Shown here: positions 40,701 through 51,900 of the stretch, in pieces | How the letters are laid out: each line of letters opens with the position of its first letter | Numbering within the stretch: position 1 is the stretch's first letter | Origin: Acanthopleura granulata | Lineage: Eukaryota; Mollusca; Polyplacophora; Chitonida; Chitonidae | Reading direction: 5' to 3' | Length of the DNA: 64,000 nt | Assembly (NCBI GenBank): GCA_016165875.1 | Contig: JABBOT010000022.1 | Location: forward strand, 1,825,333 to 1,889,332 | Translations under genes and position numbers: made by a program | The notes under the pieces: model-generated | Databases searched by the model: none | What the model saw: only the letters and a program-made list of their open reading frames with translations | Told to the model about the DNA's origin: nothing

Positions 40701-40994
40701 CGAAATATACTGAGGCGATGTTCTATTGTGCAGCACTTTGTTTATGTAACTACGCAATCGGCTGGAATATAAATTTGGTCCGAAGAGAGCTGTGTTTCTA
40801 TATGAAAAGCACTGTAACCGAAACAGCAAGCAAATTATACCGTGAACGCACACAATTTTTACAGTAATTGGTCTCTTGTCGTAAAATAATTTTAATTCCA
40901 CACTATAAGTTTCAGTTATTTACATTATCACTTCATACGCAATTACCTGTCTGTAGCGGTTGTAACACACCAGCTCGAAGACGTTGGCCGACAT
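34705..40994 (-). CDS. Ankyrin-repeat protein with long disordered tail, 3 exons, 656 aa
   Basis: Exons in transcript order: 40994-40947 (start, 16 codons, MSANVFELVCYNRYRQ), 37560-37327 (78 codons), 36393-34705 (562 codons plus stop). All junctions are phase 0 with GT-AG borders. Residues 1 to about 165 form about five ankyrin repeats: FELVCYNRYRQARLVLEAGG, then RQETPLMACVMF with MLIGFGADVNAVND, then KGQTVMMYACILNQLDSVLV, then ITGNTCLMYACAMERGPM, then NHVGQSAREIAEQKGFGNIL. The rest is low-complexity, rich in Ser, Arg, Asn and Asp, with basic patches (GSRVRRRKTT, RSRKKRENRLAR), and ends RNGSFRAIAW. It has no signal peptide or membrane segment, so it is probably an intracellular scaffold or adaptor. 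An N-terminal ankyrin block with a disordered tail recalls ANKRD34-type proteins, but I cannot assign orthology. Exon 1 was recognised because it completes the first repeat before ARLVLEAGGDPN. Intron 1 holds a SINE with unusually long flanking repeats. Confidence 0.88.
39954..40008. repeat. Left 55-bp direct repeat flanking a SINE
   Basis: Matches 40261-40315 with about three mismatches (TTTACCCATGG against TTTACATATGG; GGCAGTTT against GGCATTTT). The intervening 252 bases are the SINE. Confidence 0.9.
40009..40260 (-). mobile_element. Near full-length tRNA-derived SINE (reference copy)
   Basis: On the minus strand it starts GGGGCCTCCGTGGTTCAGCC with an A-box-like TGGTTCAGCCGGTTAG, then GCGCGCTAAAGCAGCGC, a B-box-like GAGTTCAAGCC, and the conserved body (CTGCCAGCAACCTGCGGATG, GGTTTCCTCCCAC, GTCGTATAAGTGAAACATTC, GAGTACGGCGTAAAACACC). 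It ends in an ATAA-type tail. It is transcribed by Pol III if active and depends on a LINE for movement. The body resembles conserved-core SINEs reported in bivalves and other lophotrochozoans; the exact family name is not something I can confirm. It lies in intron 1 of the ankyrin gene. Confidence 0.85.
40261..40315. repeat. Right 55-bp direct repeat flanking a SINE
   Basis: Partner of 39954-40008. Both copies share ATGGTATCAGTTTGCAATGG and ACACGAGGTTTTATAAGGAA. Confidence 0.9.
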
Positions 40995-42067
40995 CTTAGG
41001 GGTAAAACACCTTTAGACTTGACTGAAAAAAGCTTAGATTATTTCATATTCGCACAACTACCACATCCATAAATTATTCCGTCAAATGAGTTTGGCTTTG
41101 AATTCTGCAGAGGGAAATGCTCTCGGCAAACTTCTCGAATCGTACACGAAAAACCTTGTTGAGAGAATTTGATCCTTGTAATCCGTAGTGTGACCTATGC
41201 AGATATGAATGGGTTCGAAATCAGCCAGCTTTCCGGTGCCTCAGAGTCGTTGCTAAGTGGTTATCGGATATGACGCCCTGGAGAAACAGAATCCCCCTAT
41301 ATCCTCCCTTTATCCAACAGTCGGTGACAATCGGTATGCACGGCAATTGGTTGATCTCACCATGCCGATTAACAAACCAGAAATAGAGCCTGGTTATTAA
41401 TCTGTATAAAGCGGTTTTTTTTCTAAGACGGGGGTGTCGTGGGGTGTTGAAGAAACAGTTCTGATTTTTTATTACATACATTTACTTACGTAGGGTTCTC
41501 ATACACAGATTTGATACCAGCTTTACCCCATGTGTAAACAGCTGAACAGAAACACTGGGGCAATTATACTGCCATGATCAGGTGTGCTAACCTAAGGAAT
41601 CATTGCCTAACTGTGTACATTGTCCAGCTGGGACTGTTAACATTGTATCACTGTAATGCACGCGACAATCCTGTCAGAAACAAGGTATCGTGTCAGTGGA
41701 ACGTGTCACGTCGTGTCAGACGTGTGTAATTGTGAATGACAGGAAGATGTTTACAACTGTCTGAATTGATTGATTCAGTTATTTTCACACCATTACATTT
41801 CTAATCTTGTCAATCTACAATGTAGTTTATTAATCCAATAATATGTGTACCACCTTTAATTGATATAAGTGATAATATGTTATAAACATGCTATAACCGC
41901 CAAAGTAATGTGAACCAACCCAAATTTAGGTCTATACTGTATATCTTATGTTCAGTCTTAGGATAGCAATTAGAAACTAATTAAAAAGTATCAGAAAAGT
42001 GCTAAGAACGTGCTTCACTCCTTGGTTTTCGCACTAGTACAGCGTTATTGTCCAGGTTGTCCTTGAT

Positions 42068-42196
42068 TCCTGTCCGGCCGTACATGGAAAGGTCTGCCCG
42101 ACAACCTGCGGATGACCGTGGCTGTCGTCAGGGCACAACATGATGCTGGTCGCCTTCGTATTAGTGAAATATTCTTGAGAACGGTGCTTTAGGCCT
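42068..42196 (+). mobile_element. SINE copy, truncated
   Basis: CCTGTCCGGCCGTACATGGA, CAACCTGCGGATGACCGTGG, ATGATGCTGGTCGCC and TTAGTGAAATATTCTTGAGA follow the family order. The CCCGGG block is deleted. Confidence 0.7.
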
Positions 42197-42224
42197 TGTG
42201 CCAAACTGCGTAAGATACGTCGTT

Positions 42225-42450
42225 GTAAAAAGCCATGGCCGTGTGAATCAGAGCGCCGGTGCAATGTAATGACCCAGTTGCCTCTCAACAATGCGATCGC
42301 TGTGAGTTCAAACCCAACTCACGCTGGCTTCTTCTTCGGTCGCACCCAAGAAGGCTCGCCAGCCACGTTTCCTTCCACTACCATGCCGACCGCCGTCGTA
42401 CAAGTGAAATACTCTTGAGTATGGCGTAAAACACCAATGAAATAAATATG
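42225..42450 (+). mobile_element. SINE copy with eroded tRNA-like head
   Basis: The head around 42230-42310 includes CAATGCGATCGCTGTGAGTT and CAAACCC (B box). The body has ACCATGCCGACCGCCGTCGT and ACAAGTGAAATACTCTTGAG, and it ends ATGGCGTAAAACACCAATGA plus AATAAATA. It is directly downstream of another copy in the same orientation. Confidence 0.75.
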
Positions 42451-43910
42451 CATATTCTGCCATTTTTGCTTAGGGTAAAAAAAAAAAAAAGAACAAAACA
42501 AATATGGCATAATTTATTTCCTTAATTGGTGTTTTACCAGTTTATACGATACATCTTACTTAGATAAGTTTTCAGATAACATAAAGTAATTTTACGAATC
42601 GTTGTATACAGCTACTTTTTTTTGTGATAGATTCTTCCAAAAAAATCTTTCCGTTAAATCCTTCAGCAGGAACGAATTTATTAGCTGTAAAAACGGATTA
42701 ATCTGTTGGGTCGACGAAAATGCAACCCGCCCTTACTACGGGAACATTTTCTGGAAGATTCTAAGGGTCGTTAAAAGAAAAGAACACATTTTTACAACCT
42801 ATACTTTATAAGAAAGAGCTTTACTTATGGTTAAATAAAAAATCTCAATTTTCTGGCGGAAGTGCTTGTTATACTTCAAGCTCAAGTGAGTGGGAACAGG
42901 GATTTCTGGCTTTGACAGGTGCAATCTGTGAAAGGACCGGTTGCGCTCTCTGCCTTCAGGACATCGCAATTCATACACATTTTGGCAGCCTATAGCCATG
43001 TATGTAGGCATGATATGGCGCTCTAGTACGTCTCAAACTGTTCCTTTTTAGAGTTGGCTTTAACAGTAATTAAAATCCACGATTATCACGATATACGAAC
43101 ATATTTAACTGAGGCTGAAAATGCACGTTAATTAAATGGTAGGAGTAAAACTTTAAGCACAGTGACGTCACAATGAACATTCAAGAAGAGGAAAGGAGGA
43201 TTTTCATTGGACAAGCCTAAAACATAGCGGGACTTTCTGTGTGCCCCGAATAGGTGAATTTTGTAAAAAATGACGGTGTTTAAAACAGTTTGTCTCCTTT
43301 ACAAAACCTTTCAAGAATGTAAAAAAAAAAGTAGTTTTCCACACAGTTTGCAGAGGTCTTTCATTTAAGGTGTAGGTTGTGTAAATGTGTTCTTGTCTTT
43401 AACATGTTTCTGACTTGGGCTACCTGATTGATGTGTAATGTCGAATATTTGAGTTAAATGTTTATGTACGCAAGAATTTCAACCATTAAAGCAATTATAG
43501 GTCAAAAACCAAAAAGTCTTTCTGTTTGGATGGCGCGCGTGAAGTGAGTGACATCCTTCTCCATGAAATTTTCTTAACAATAACTGCCTGACATTTCTAT
43601 CAATCACTTCGGTTTAGCAGCCTGCTCAACTGACTGGGCGGCAGCCGCCATTTTGCTGCACTATTGCATGGCCAGCAAGTGAGAAGCTCCTTTCTCATCG
43701 GCTGAAGTTCATTGATGTCTAAGAAAATTGTATCAAATGTATGCATCTATACTGCCATGCTATGTAAGAAGTAAGAATTAATAATTTCTACAGATTTCCA
43801 TAATGCTTTCAGTGTATAACGTATCATAGGTTTATGAAATTTAAGTTAGTCTCCTTGTAGATTATATCTAGGCATCTCTCCTGCACTCCTCCTCAAAATC
43901 AAAATATGAA

Positions 43911-44050
43911 AGGTAAAATTTATTATTTCATCGGTGTTCTACGTCGTACTCAAAAATATTTCGACTATACGAAGACGGTCAGCATTATGGTAGGAGGAAA
44001 CCGAGTAGAGCCCGGGGGAAACCCAAGGCTATCCGCAGGTTGCTGGCGGA
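43911..44050 (-). mobile_element. SINE copy, left arm of an inverted pair
   Basis: Reverse-oriented tail and body: GGTGTTCTACGTCGTACTC, CAGCATTATGGTAGGAGGAA, GCCCGGGGGAAACCC and CCGCAGGTTGCTGGCGGAC. It faces the copy at 44070-44205 across about 19 bases. Confidence 0.85.
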
Positions 44051-44069
44051 CCTTTCCCCGCACAACCAG

Positions 44070-44205
44070 TCTGCCAGCAACCTGCGGATGGTCGTGGGTT
44101 TCCCCCGGGCTCTGCCCGGTTTCCTCCCACCAGAATGCTGGCCGTCGTCGTATAGAGGAAATGTTCTTGAGTACAGCGCAAAACTCCAACAAATAAATTC
44201 CACGT
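44070..44205 (+). mobile_element. SINE copy, right arm of an inverted pair
   Basis: TCTGCCAGCAACCTGCGGAT, GGTCGTGGGTTTCCCCCGGG, CTCTGCCCGGTTTCCTCCCA, GTCGTCGTATAGAGGAAAT and GAGTACAGCGCAAAACTCC, ending in AAATAAATTCC. Confidence 0.85.
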
Positions 44206-44428
44206 ACGACCGGACAAAGTGTAGGAATATGACATCACTGCCGGGAGAACACGTCACAGTGTCCGAGAATTAATTTATGACCTGTACTTACGAGAAGATT
44301 TGGCACCGTCTCTACGTGTTATAATTAAACAATACCTTTGCAGAATAGTGTAGTGCGAAATACAGATCGCTGGTTAACTTCAAAGGCATTAACGGGCATA
44401 GTGTGACCGGGCTTACCACTACACTGGT

Positions 44429-44666
44429 AATTCCCTGTAGCCCGGGAGTAGATAGCGCTTATATTTCACCCTGTTACATTCATCCCCTCATTTTGCAAGA
44501 AACGTGCTCGTGACTTCTCATGAAAGGCGGAGAATTCAACATAAACAAAATCCACCGAAGCATCACGGCCTGTAGATAAGCCACCCCAGCTACCCCGCTC
44601 GCAGCGCCATGCAGGCAAATTCCCTCCAGCCCGGCAGTAGATAGCGCTTATATTTCACCCTCTTGC
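44429..44666. repeat. Duplicated block of about 45 bp
   Basis: AATTCCCTGTAGCCCGGGAG, TAGATAGCGCTTATATTTCA, CCCT (44429 onward) recurs as AATTCCCTCCAGCCCGGCAG, TAGATAGCGCTTATATTTCA, CCCT (44618 onward). The spacing is 189 bases; no element is recognisable between them. Confidence 0.75.
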
Positions 44667-47600
44667 AATTAGTTTAAAGGGTGTTAAATGAACTGCAAAA
44701 CGTCATCGAATTTGCGATGTTGTGCTGATAAATCATTTAAATATTTATCACAGGCTTTTGTATACGATCCATACGCGCCAATAAATACATATGTTGCTTT
44801 CTCTCTTCTCTAGTTGATACCTATTTCTAATCAGTGTGTTATGAATTTTCCTCTGCTGTGAGTTTAATCTTTAATTTCTCAAAGCATTAAGATGACTGTG
44901 AACAAACAGATCCAACTTGGAGAAATTATTTAAATATTACAGGATCCACTGATCAAGGGAATAACACTGATGCTGTATTGTGGAAGGTTATCATCATTCG
45001 GATGTCACGCATTTCAATCTGAAGGAATGCAACAATGTAGTCGTATCAGATGCGCAACTTGTTCAAGATTAACAAAGAAAATAAGCCTGTCTAAAGGTTA
45101 GAAGCGGAATCACCTGGAAAGTGTGGCCTTTGTTGAGAGACGTGCTGAACCGATTGACCACGATACTTGGCTCAGCTTACCTCGGGTAAAGCGATACGCT
45201 AACTACACCGATGTGACATCCTTGCATCGGTATCAGCGGACGGATGATAACATTGGCATTGTTCACTTCAAAACAACAGGACAGTTTGTCTTTTTCTGAC
45301 AATAAGAGTAATACGAGGTCATCTTCTGGTCAAGTCCATTACAGACCCAAGTAATGATACGGTTCAGCCAAATTCGGCCAAATTACCTTCACTGGAAATA
45401 AACAAGCCATCGGTGAGAAGTCGAGTGCTTTAGAAGATCATCCAGTGTTGAGGCTTCTGTCGTCCACCCCATAGGACAATGGGTGATTTTCTTAATATGT
45501 GAGAACTAAAGATTAGATTCCTTACTTATGACTTATATCTTATTCAGTATATAGTCCATCACAGATAGTTATCAATGTCCTATCACCATAACGACATTTG
45601 TTTGGGCAGATTTTAAAAGCTTTCGCAAATTAAATAGGCAGAGACTTCCTGATCTCAAGGTCTTGTGAAAATAAACAATCAATCAAATAAAGATGAAAAC
45701 ACCTTTATTTTTGTTCTGCTTGGACGCAATTTTGTAGCATTCAGTATTTTAGTGTCTCGGTAATGGAGAATTGTCTGGGCTCACCGTTTTAATATTAATG
45801 ATATAAGTTACTGACTTGCAAACCAAGTAGAATAAAACCTAAAATTAACACCAACTAAAGCTGAAAAAGTGCACTTATATTAGTAAACATCTGATCGTGA
45901 TGAGAAGTAGTCGGTGTACACCCATTCTAAATGCCGTCATTGTCGTTGTGAAAACCTTTCTCTGAAGAATCCAGCATCGAAGATAGGAACATTGGCTGCA
46001 TTTGCCACACCCGAGATTTCATAGACCCTATCTGACCTTTAGATGTGTAAGTGATAATGTGGACAGCTAATTAACTCAGGTGATCAGACATCGGTGACAG
46101 GGGGCGCTGTGCAGATCGGTTTAGACATCTGAAAAAGCGTTTGAACTGTGATTATCAGTTCTACATACAACGAAGCGCTGAACCCATCAATACCTGCAGA
46201 AAAGAACTCAACGAGCATCGGAATAAATTCTGAATAGTCGCCGCTTGTATTGTGATTTCTCCATTTTTTGCATTTCTGTGACATGAAAGCGAAAACTATT
46301 GATTTGCGAGAGTTGAAGGTGTTTTGAGTCAATGTGGTTCGAGGGTACATGGCGAGCTCGTTAAGAGTGACCGTTATGACGCCAGTAAACAACGGGCCTA
46401 TAGAGGGATGCCAATGTGTACATTAAACAACACTCGTACATTGTGGCACGACCTTTTCAACTAAACGAGCATTTAGTTTTCAGAGCATGACGCTAGAGTT
46501 GTTATTTGGATTATTTTAAAAATTCATCAATAACACTTGACTGTGGACGTATACGTATTTTGGAGTGATATCACCAGAGTGACATGTAACAAACGTACTT
46601 ATTTTATTCTTGTTTCACGCTTTGAGTATTAGCGATTTTTTTAGGTGTGCTTATCTCAACCAATTATTGAAGCCATTCACTCGTATCTTTACCAGGACGC
46701 TGAAACGGAAATAGATCGGAAGGACTAAGATTTCACGACATATTATTAGTGTATTACTTTCACTCTATCCCAGATTAATTAAGGATTGTCCAAGGTTTAT
46801 TATTGTATTATTGCACAGTGCACATTTCAGCCTTTTTAGAAGTAATTATAAACGTATGCGTAGCACACAATAAACTAGCCGGCCGTCGTAGCCAGTCCTC
46901 TGGCCAATTTATCGCTGAAAATACGGCGAGGATCAATAGATTTCTGTTTAATGATGAAATCGGTTGATGAGGCCCACTGAAAACGATCAGTGTTTAATGT
47001 TTCTGTCCTGCAGGTCATCTTAGGCCAGGTGTGAATGTTTTCTGTCAGAGACAGCTAACGAATTTCTCTTGTGTATAGTTCAGTGATACATTTATTATGT
47101 AAGTGAATGTTTTGGCGAAATCTAAACAAGAACAGAGCATACCAACAAACAAATGGCAACAAAAAAAAGGCACTCACATTTTGGGAATCTTCAGCTGATT
47201 TACTGATTCTGGTATTGAGAGTGTGGAGCGCAATTTCTTCCCACCAGCAATTGTGCTCATTCACAAAATTACAAGTTCCAAAAAACGTTTGATCATATCA
47301 CGGCGTTCTATCACGCATAATCATGAGTTACATTTGGCTCAGATTTTAAACATCTTATCTCATTAGTGCAAAAAAATACTCGACACAATCAAATAGCTGC
47401 TAATACCTTTTCTCAAAATGGCTGCATAACATTCCACTCTTTGACTGTGTCAGTGATTGAGTGTGATGAGGCCGAAGTTCAATCCCAAGTAGAGTCAGAT
47501 ATAAGATTTTAATTTGGTAGTTTTTCTTGCAAGGAATTCTGATGCTTTTGGCTGTTAGCTTGAGAGGCATGATCAATTTTAGGTCACTCCTGCAGCGTTT

Positions 47601-48718
47601 ATGTACGACGGAACTTCTACAAATAGACACTGTTGCATGTGATATGATCGAAATCAACGTTAAACCCCAGGAAACTCAGACGGCAGATTTGTCAGAGAAC
47701 ACGATTTGATTCACAGTTAAGAGGCTAGTTCAAGGTCACAGACTAGTGCGTGGATTTCGACAGAAGCAGTTTTACAACGTAACATTTCGCTACAATATGG
47801 CTGTTTAAGCCTGTAATTTTGGAGATGTACCTGAAAGTGGTTTCATCCTGAAATCATACTCTTTCCCAATGGAAATATTCGCGAACCAATGTCGAGTAAA
47901 CCGTGTGAAACCATGTACATCTCACCAAAGCCACTTCGAATGAGAGGAAAAAGACTGGGTTCCTTAAATCACCGGTCACAAGAAATCACTTTATTGACCA
48001 GTCCACGAACTCGAATGGCCGGTCTATAGGTTTATTTACATTGCTTGTCAAAACAAATTGAACGCTTGTTCGTAGTGAGCATCAAATGCTCTTGTCTTGC
48101 TCTTGCTTTTCATGTTTCCTGGTTCGTCATTTTAGATGGAAAATGAAAAATCCAGTCTTACCCTTAATACTTCTCACGTAATGTGTAATAACAATTGCAT
48201 TTAATTTTTCCGGAATTTGCGTTGAAATTATAGACACTTTTGAAAGACGATTGTCTTCAGCCTCATCCAAAACATGCTCGCAAAACCCTCTTCTTTTGTG
48301 TCATAAATAATGATAATTTTCGAAAGTTGAGGCCGTCTTCATCTATTCCTCTGGATAAACGTCTTATTTATTGACACTAGTTATCTTGTGCCATGGGGTA
48401 AAATTTGTAAAGAACCATGAAATAGATTTTTGTTAACCGAGTCATGAACACTAGAAACTAAAAACCGGACTCACAACATCTGAAAACAAGAATAGAGTTA
48501 TTTATCGCATTTTCCACCTTAGTGGTTATTGTCTTTTTGAGATGACGATCAGGTCATCCATTTAGCAAGACTGACACAATGCCCTTGGCGAGTTGGAATC
48601 GGAAATGACTGGCCTATAATTATAGGCACCGAGTCACTCGACCGTAACTTCAGGTGTTTCTCTACGCACTGGGTGTTGCTATGGAGACTAATTGACCCTT
48701 CATCACTGGAGGCGCTGG

Positions 48719-48726
48719 CTTATAAG
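48719..48726 (+). promoter_or_regulatory. Possible TATA-like element upstream of the GPCR gene
   Basis: TTATAAGA in a GC-richer context about 275 bases before the GPCR start codon. Position and sequence are compatible with a core promoter, nothing more. Confidence 0.25.
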
Positions 48727-48998
48727 AGATGGTCATTTGGCCGAGATTTGAAACACCGCTACCTACCTCACAAACCCAGGTACTTTCCTCTGATGAAAAC
48801 TGGCATAATTGACAATATATAATACGAATATCCGAATACTTACAAGGCTAAAACTTAATTTAGTTTTATGACATTAGTTTGCATGCTAACGAAGAGCTTA
48901 ATCAAGACGTTACCCAAAGTTCTTGCTGAAAAGCATACGGTATATCCAATACTTTACATTACATCTCTTTTCATTCAGTTTCAGAGAGCACCCCTACC

Positions 48999-51900
48999 AT
49001 GGATCGCGTGCAGTGTGCTGGTGTTTTGTTATTTATATTTCTTGGAATTCAAACCGGTAAGTACATATTTCAAACCCTTCGTTGTAATTGTGTCCAATTG
49101 TGTGAAACCAATCGGTTTCGAGTTGTGTACAAATACTTGATTCTCTTGTGATACCGCTTTGTTATAGGCGGACAGTTATATGGAAACAGTAACGTCTTTT
49201 TCATTCACCCTATATTATTCAAATATGATTGCATCTCCACCTTCTTTCACTTTGTGAGTCATTTTGATAGATGACAGTAACCTCATTTGAGTAGTTTGTT
49301 TTGTTTTTTCTTCTCCATCAAAACAAGCTCAGTCTCTGGTCTGTTTTTGCCCTACCAGGTAGTTGCTTACACACATTTATTTATTTGGTCAGTGTTTTAC
49401 ATCGTATTCTAAAATATTTCACTTATACAACGGCGGCCAGCATTATGGTAGGAGGAAAACGGGCTCAGCCCGGAGGAAATCCACCGCCATCCGTAGGTTG
49501 CTGGCCGATCTTCGCACCTGTTATGATTAAGTGAAGATTGGGCGGATCTTTACGACAGAGAATCACCAGCCTCAATAGTTATGATAATACTCAGTATTGT
49601 CATCAAACTGCCCGATCCGAATATATACTTATGGTTTTATTTCTGTAAGTATATATATGCGTATATATAGTACCTAATTTATGTCTTTCCGACATCATTG
49701 AAAACTTCTGGCCGCCTTCTTCGGGACAGCTAACCTTTCGCAGACTAAGAGTTTTTGTATGCTATATGATTCCATTTATCAGACGGGTGTGTGGAAATCT
49801 ACGTTGTGACATGGATTTCCAATTTTGGGTATTTGGGCCAAAATGGTTATTGACAAACTTCGTTAGGGAACCATAGCGATATAGATCCATCACAGACCTC
49901 CGCTTGATCCGAATATGAGCTTAAAGCTGTGGGGAATTGTTCAAGCTTTCCTGAAACCCAATTCTAAAACAAAAACAAAGTCATCCATTTTATCTCTGTG
50001 CAAGACGACATCGCGTGGCAGCTACGATGATACCTGGTATTTTATCAGGTGAATTGAACAGGTGTAGTGACAAGGTTAATATGAAGCTTTTGACCGACAT
50101 CAGGTTTTGTAGCAAAAATTCTTTCCGTCAAGTGCTTGGTATGTCGACAAGAAAGAAATTTTTGAAGTGACTTATAGGCCTAAGCAAAAAAATGTTGGAT
50201 GAGCTGCTTAGCAGTGACCGACGATTTCGCATTTACACCCTAATGGGAGACTGCCCAGGCTTTAACAAAACGGCCCAAAGCTGTTGTGTGTTTCTCAGCA
50301 GTCTGTATGTCACTGTTGTTAGATCAGTTGTTAGAAAGGGTTTCACAGCAGAACACCATGCATTTGGACCTTTGTTGTATTGTCCATCAGATTCTACTGT
50401 TTTAGTTGATTTCGGCTTTTTCACCGGAACCAAGTTGATCCATTGTACAGGGAATCTGGGTGTTTATCTGCTTTAATTCTTCGAGACATTCATTTGAATT
50501 ATACTGGTGAAGAGCGTGAGTACGATACGACATGAAAATATAAATACGAAGGCACGCTTCGGATCTCCGGAACATAAAGATGTATTCTAATGTCTAGTCT
50601 CCAAGACACGACATTTCCATGGATGTTGAATTATACGCCTAGGTCTCTTTATTCTATTTGTACATATGAAAACAAAAGCTCACTGCTTGTTTTAGGTGCA
50701 AGAATAATTTGCATATTTAGTTTATTGGTGTTTTAAGCCGTAGTCAAGAATATTTCATACGACGGCAGCCAGCATTATGATGGAAGGGAATCGGACAGAG
50801 CCCACGACCCACGACCATTCGCAGGTTGCTGGTGGACCCTCCCACGTACGGCCGGATAGGAAGCCAGCGTGGGCTTGAACACACAGCGATTGCAATGGGG
50901 AGAGGCTCCTGGGTCAATGGGTTGCACAAACGCGCTGAACACCTGGGCCAAGGAGAAACCTTACCCTATCCCCCACACCCTCCGATCCACGATTAAGGGT
51001 ATTGTTATGTTTCTGTATGTTTATAACCTAATGTTTTGAAGGCTTGCCATGGGTTTTCCTGGCTACCTGGATGCATTGCGTTAGTCTGCTATATCAAGCT
51101 TGTCAGAGATTATCTTACTATATAATTTGACATTATCGCGGCATTTATCTTTGTAAGAAAATCTCACTGCGTGAAAGTAAGCTCTGCCTTCCACCATGTC
51201 CACAGCTAATCAAAGGGTTTTAATTTTAGAATTATATACCTCCTGATGATTATCGGGTTGGTTCTTGAAGTAGTCAAAACGAACAATTTCCCTTCATTAC
51301 CTGTCTTATCGGGATGAATCTAAGCCATTTGTCATTAGACTTCCGTTTTCTCTTCTTGATCTTCGTGCAATTTGTTCCTCAAAGACAGACATTTAATCAG
51401 TACCTCAAAGAAAAGTTTGGCCAAACGTAACATTTTAGACAACAAATTAACTGTCACTTTCATAAATGGATCGAGCCTTAAGAGATGTCACCGGATTGGG
51501 AAGGAAGACCGCTGATTTTCCGTCAGCCTTTGCGCTTGCCTAGTCATGCGTTTCCTCCGCCCATTTCTTGTTGGCGCTAATTGCAGGTGTGTGGCAGCTC
51601 AACTTCCGCGGACTTGTTAGTACGTGGTAGAAGATGATGGTTTGACTTGATAAGTAAATCTTTGAGTAAAGAGTTCAAATGAAGTCCAGTAGGCATCATC
51701 CTTCGTAACCAGGAAAACCTGTTCCTAAGTTCTGCTTTTCTTCATCATAGAATGATGAGGTTTATATATATACCTTTAAGAAGTTCGGGTCGATATTTCT
51801 GGCGTAACATTCGCGTGAATTTGTTGGAATGCCTGCATTCGAAATATGGACTCAAATTTTTCTGTTATTTTCCATGCCTTTGAATGTCTAACAAACTATT

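Larger units (their letters stand above)
40995..48998. other. Intergenic DNA between the ankyrin gene and the GPCR gene
   Basis: Divergent intergenic interval. It should contain the ankyrin promoter and 5' untranslated region on the left and the GPCR promoter on the right. Otherwise it holds SINE copies (42068-42450, 43911-44205) and a duplicated block of about 45 bp (44429 and 44618). No coding exon recognised. Confidence 0.5.

Noticed and set aside
41221..41481. 86-residue minus-strand open frame just upstream of the ankyrin gene
   Set aside because: No known domain and no in-frame splice to the ankyrin exon 1; probably promoter or 5' untranslated DNA.
46084..46392. 102-residue minus-strand open frame with an AGID motif, possible P450 I-helix piece
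   Set aside because: No other P450 motif (heme Cys region, ExxR) nearby and no splice context; the resemblance is a few residues.
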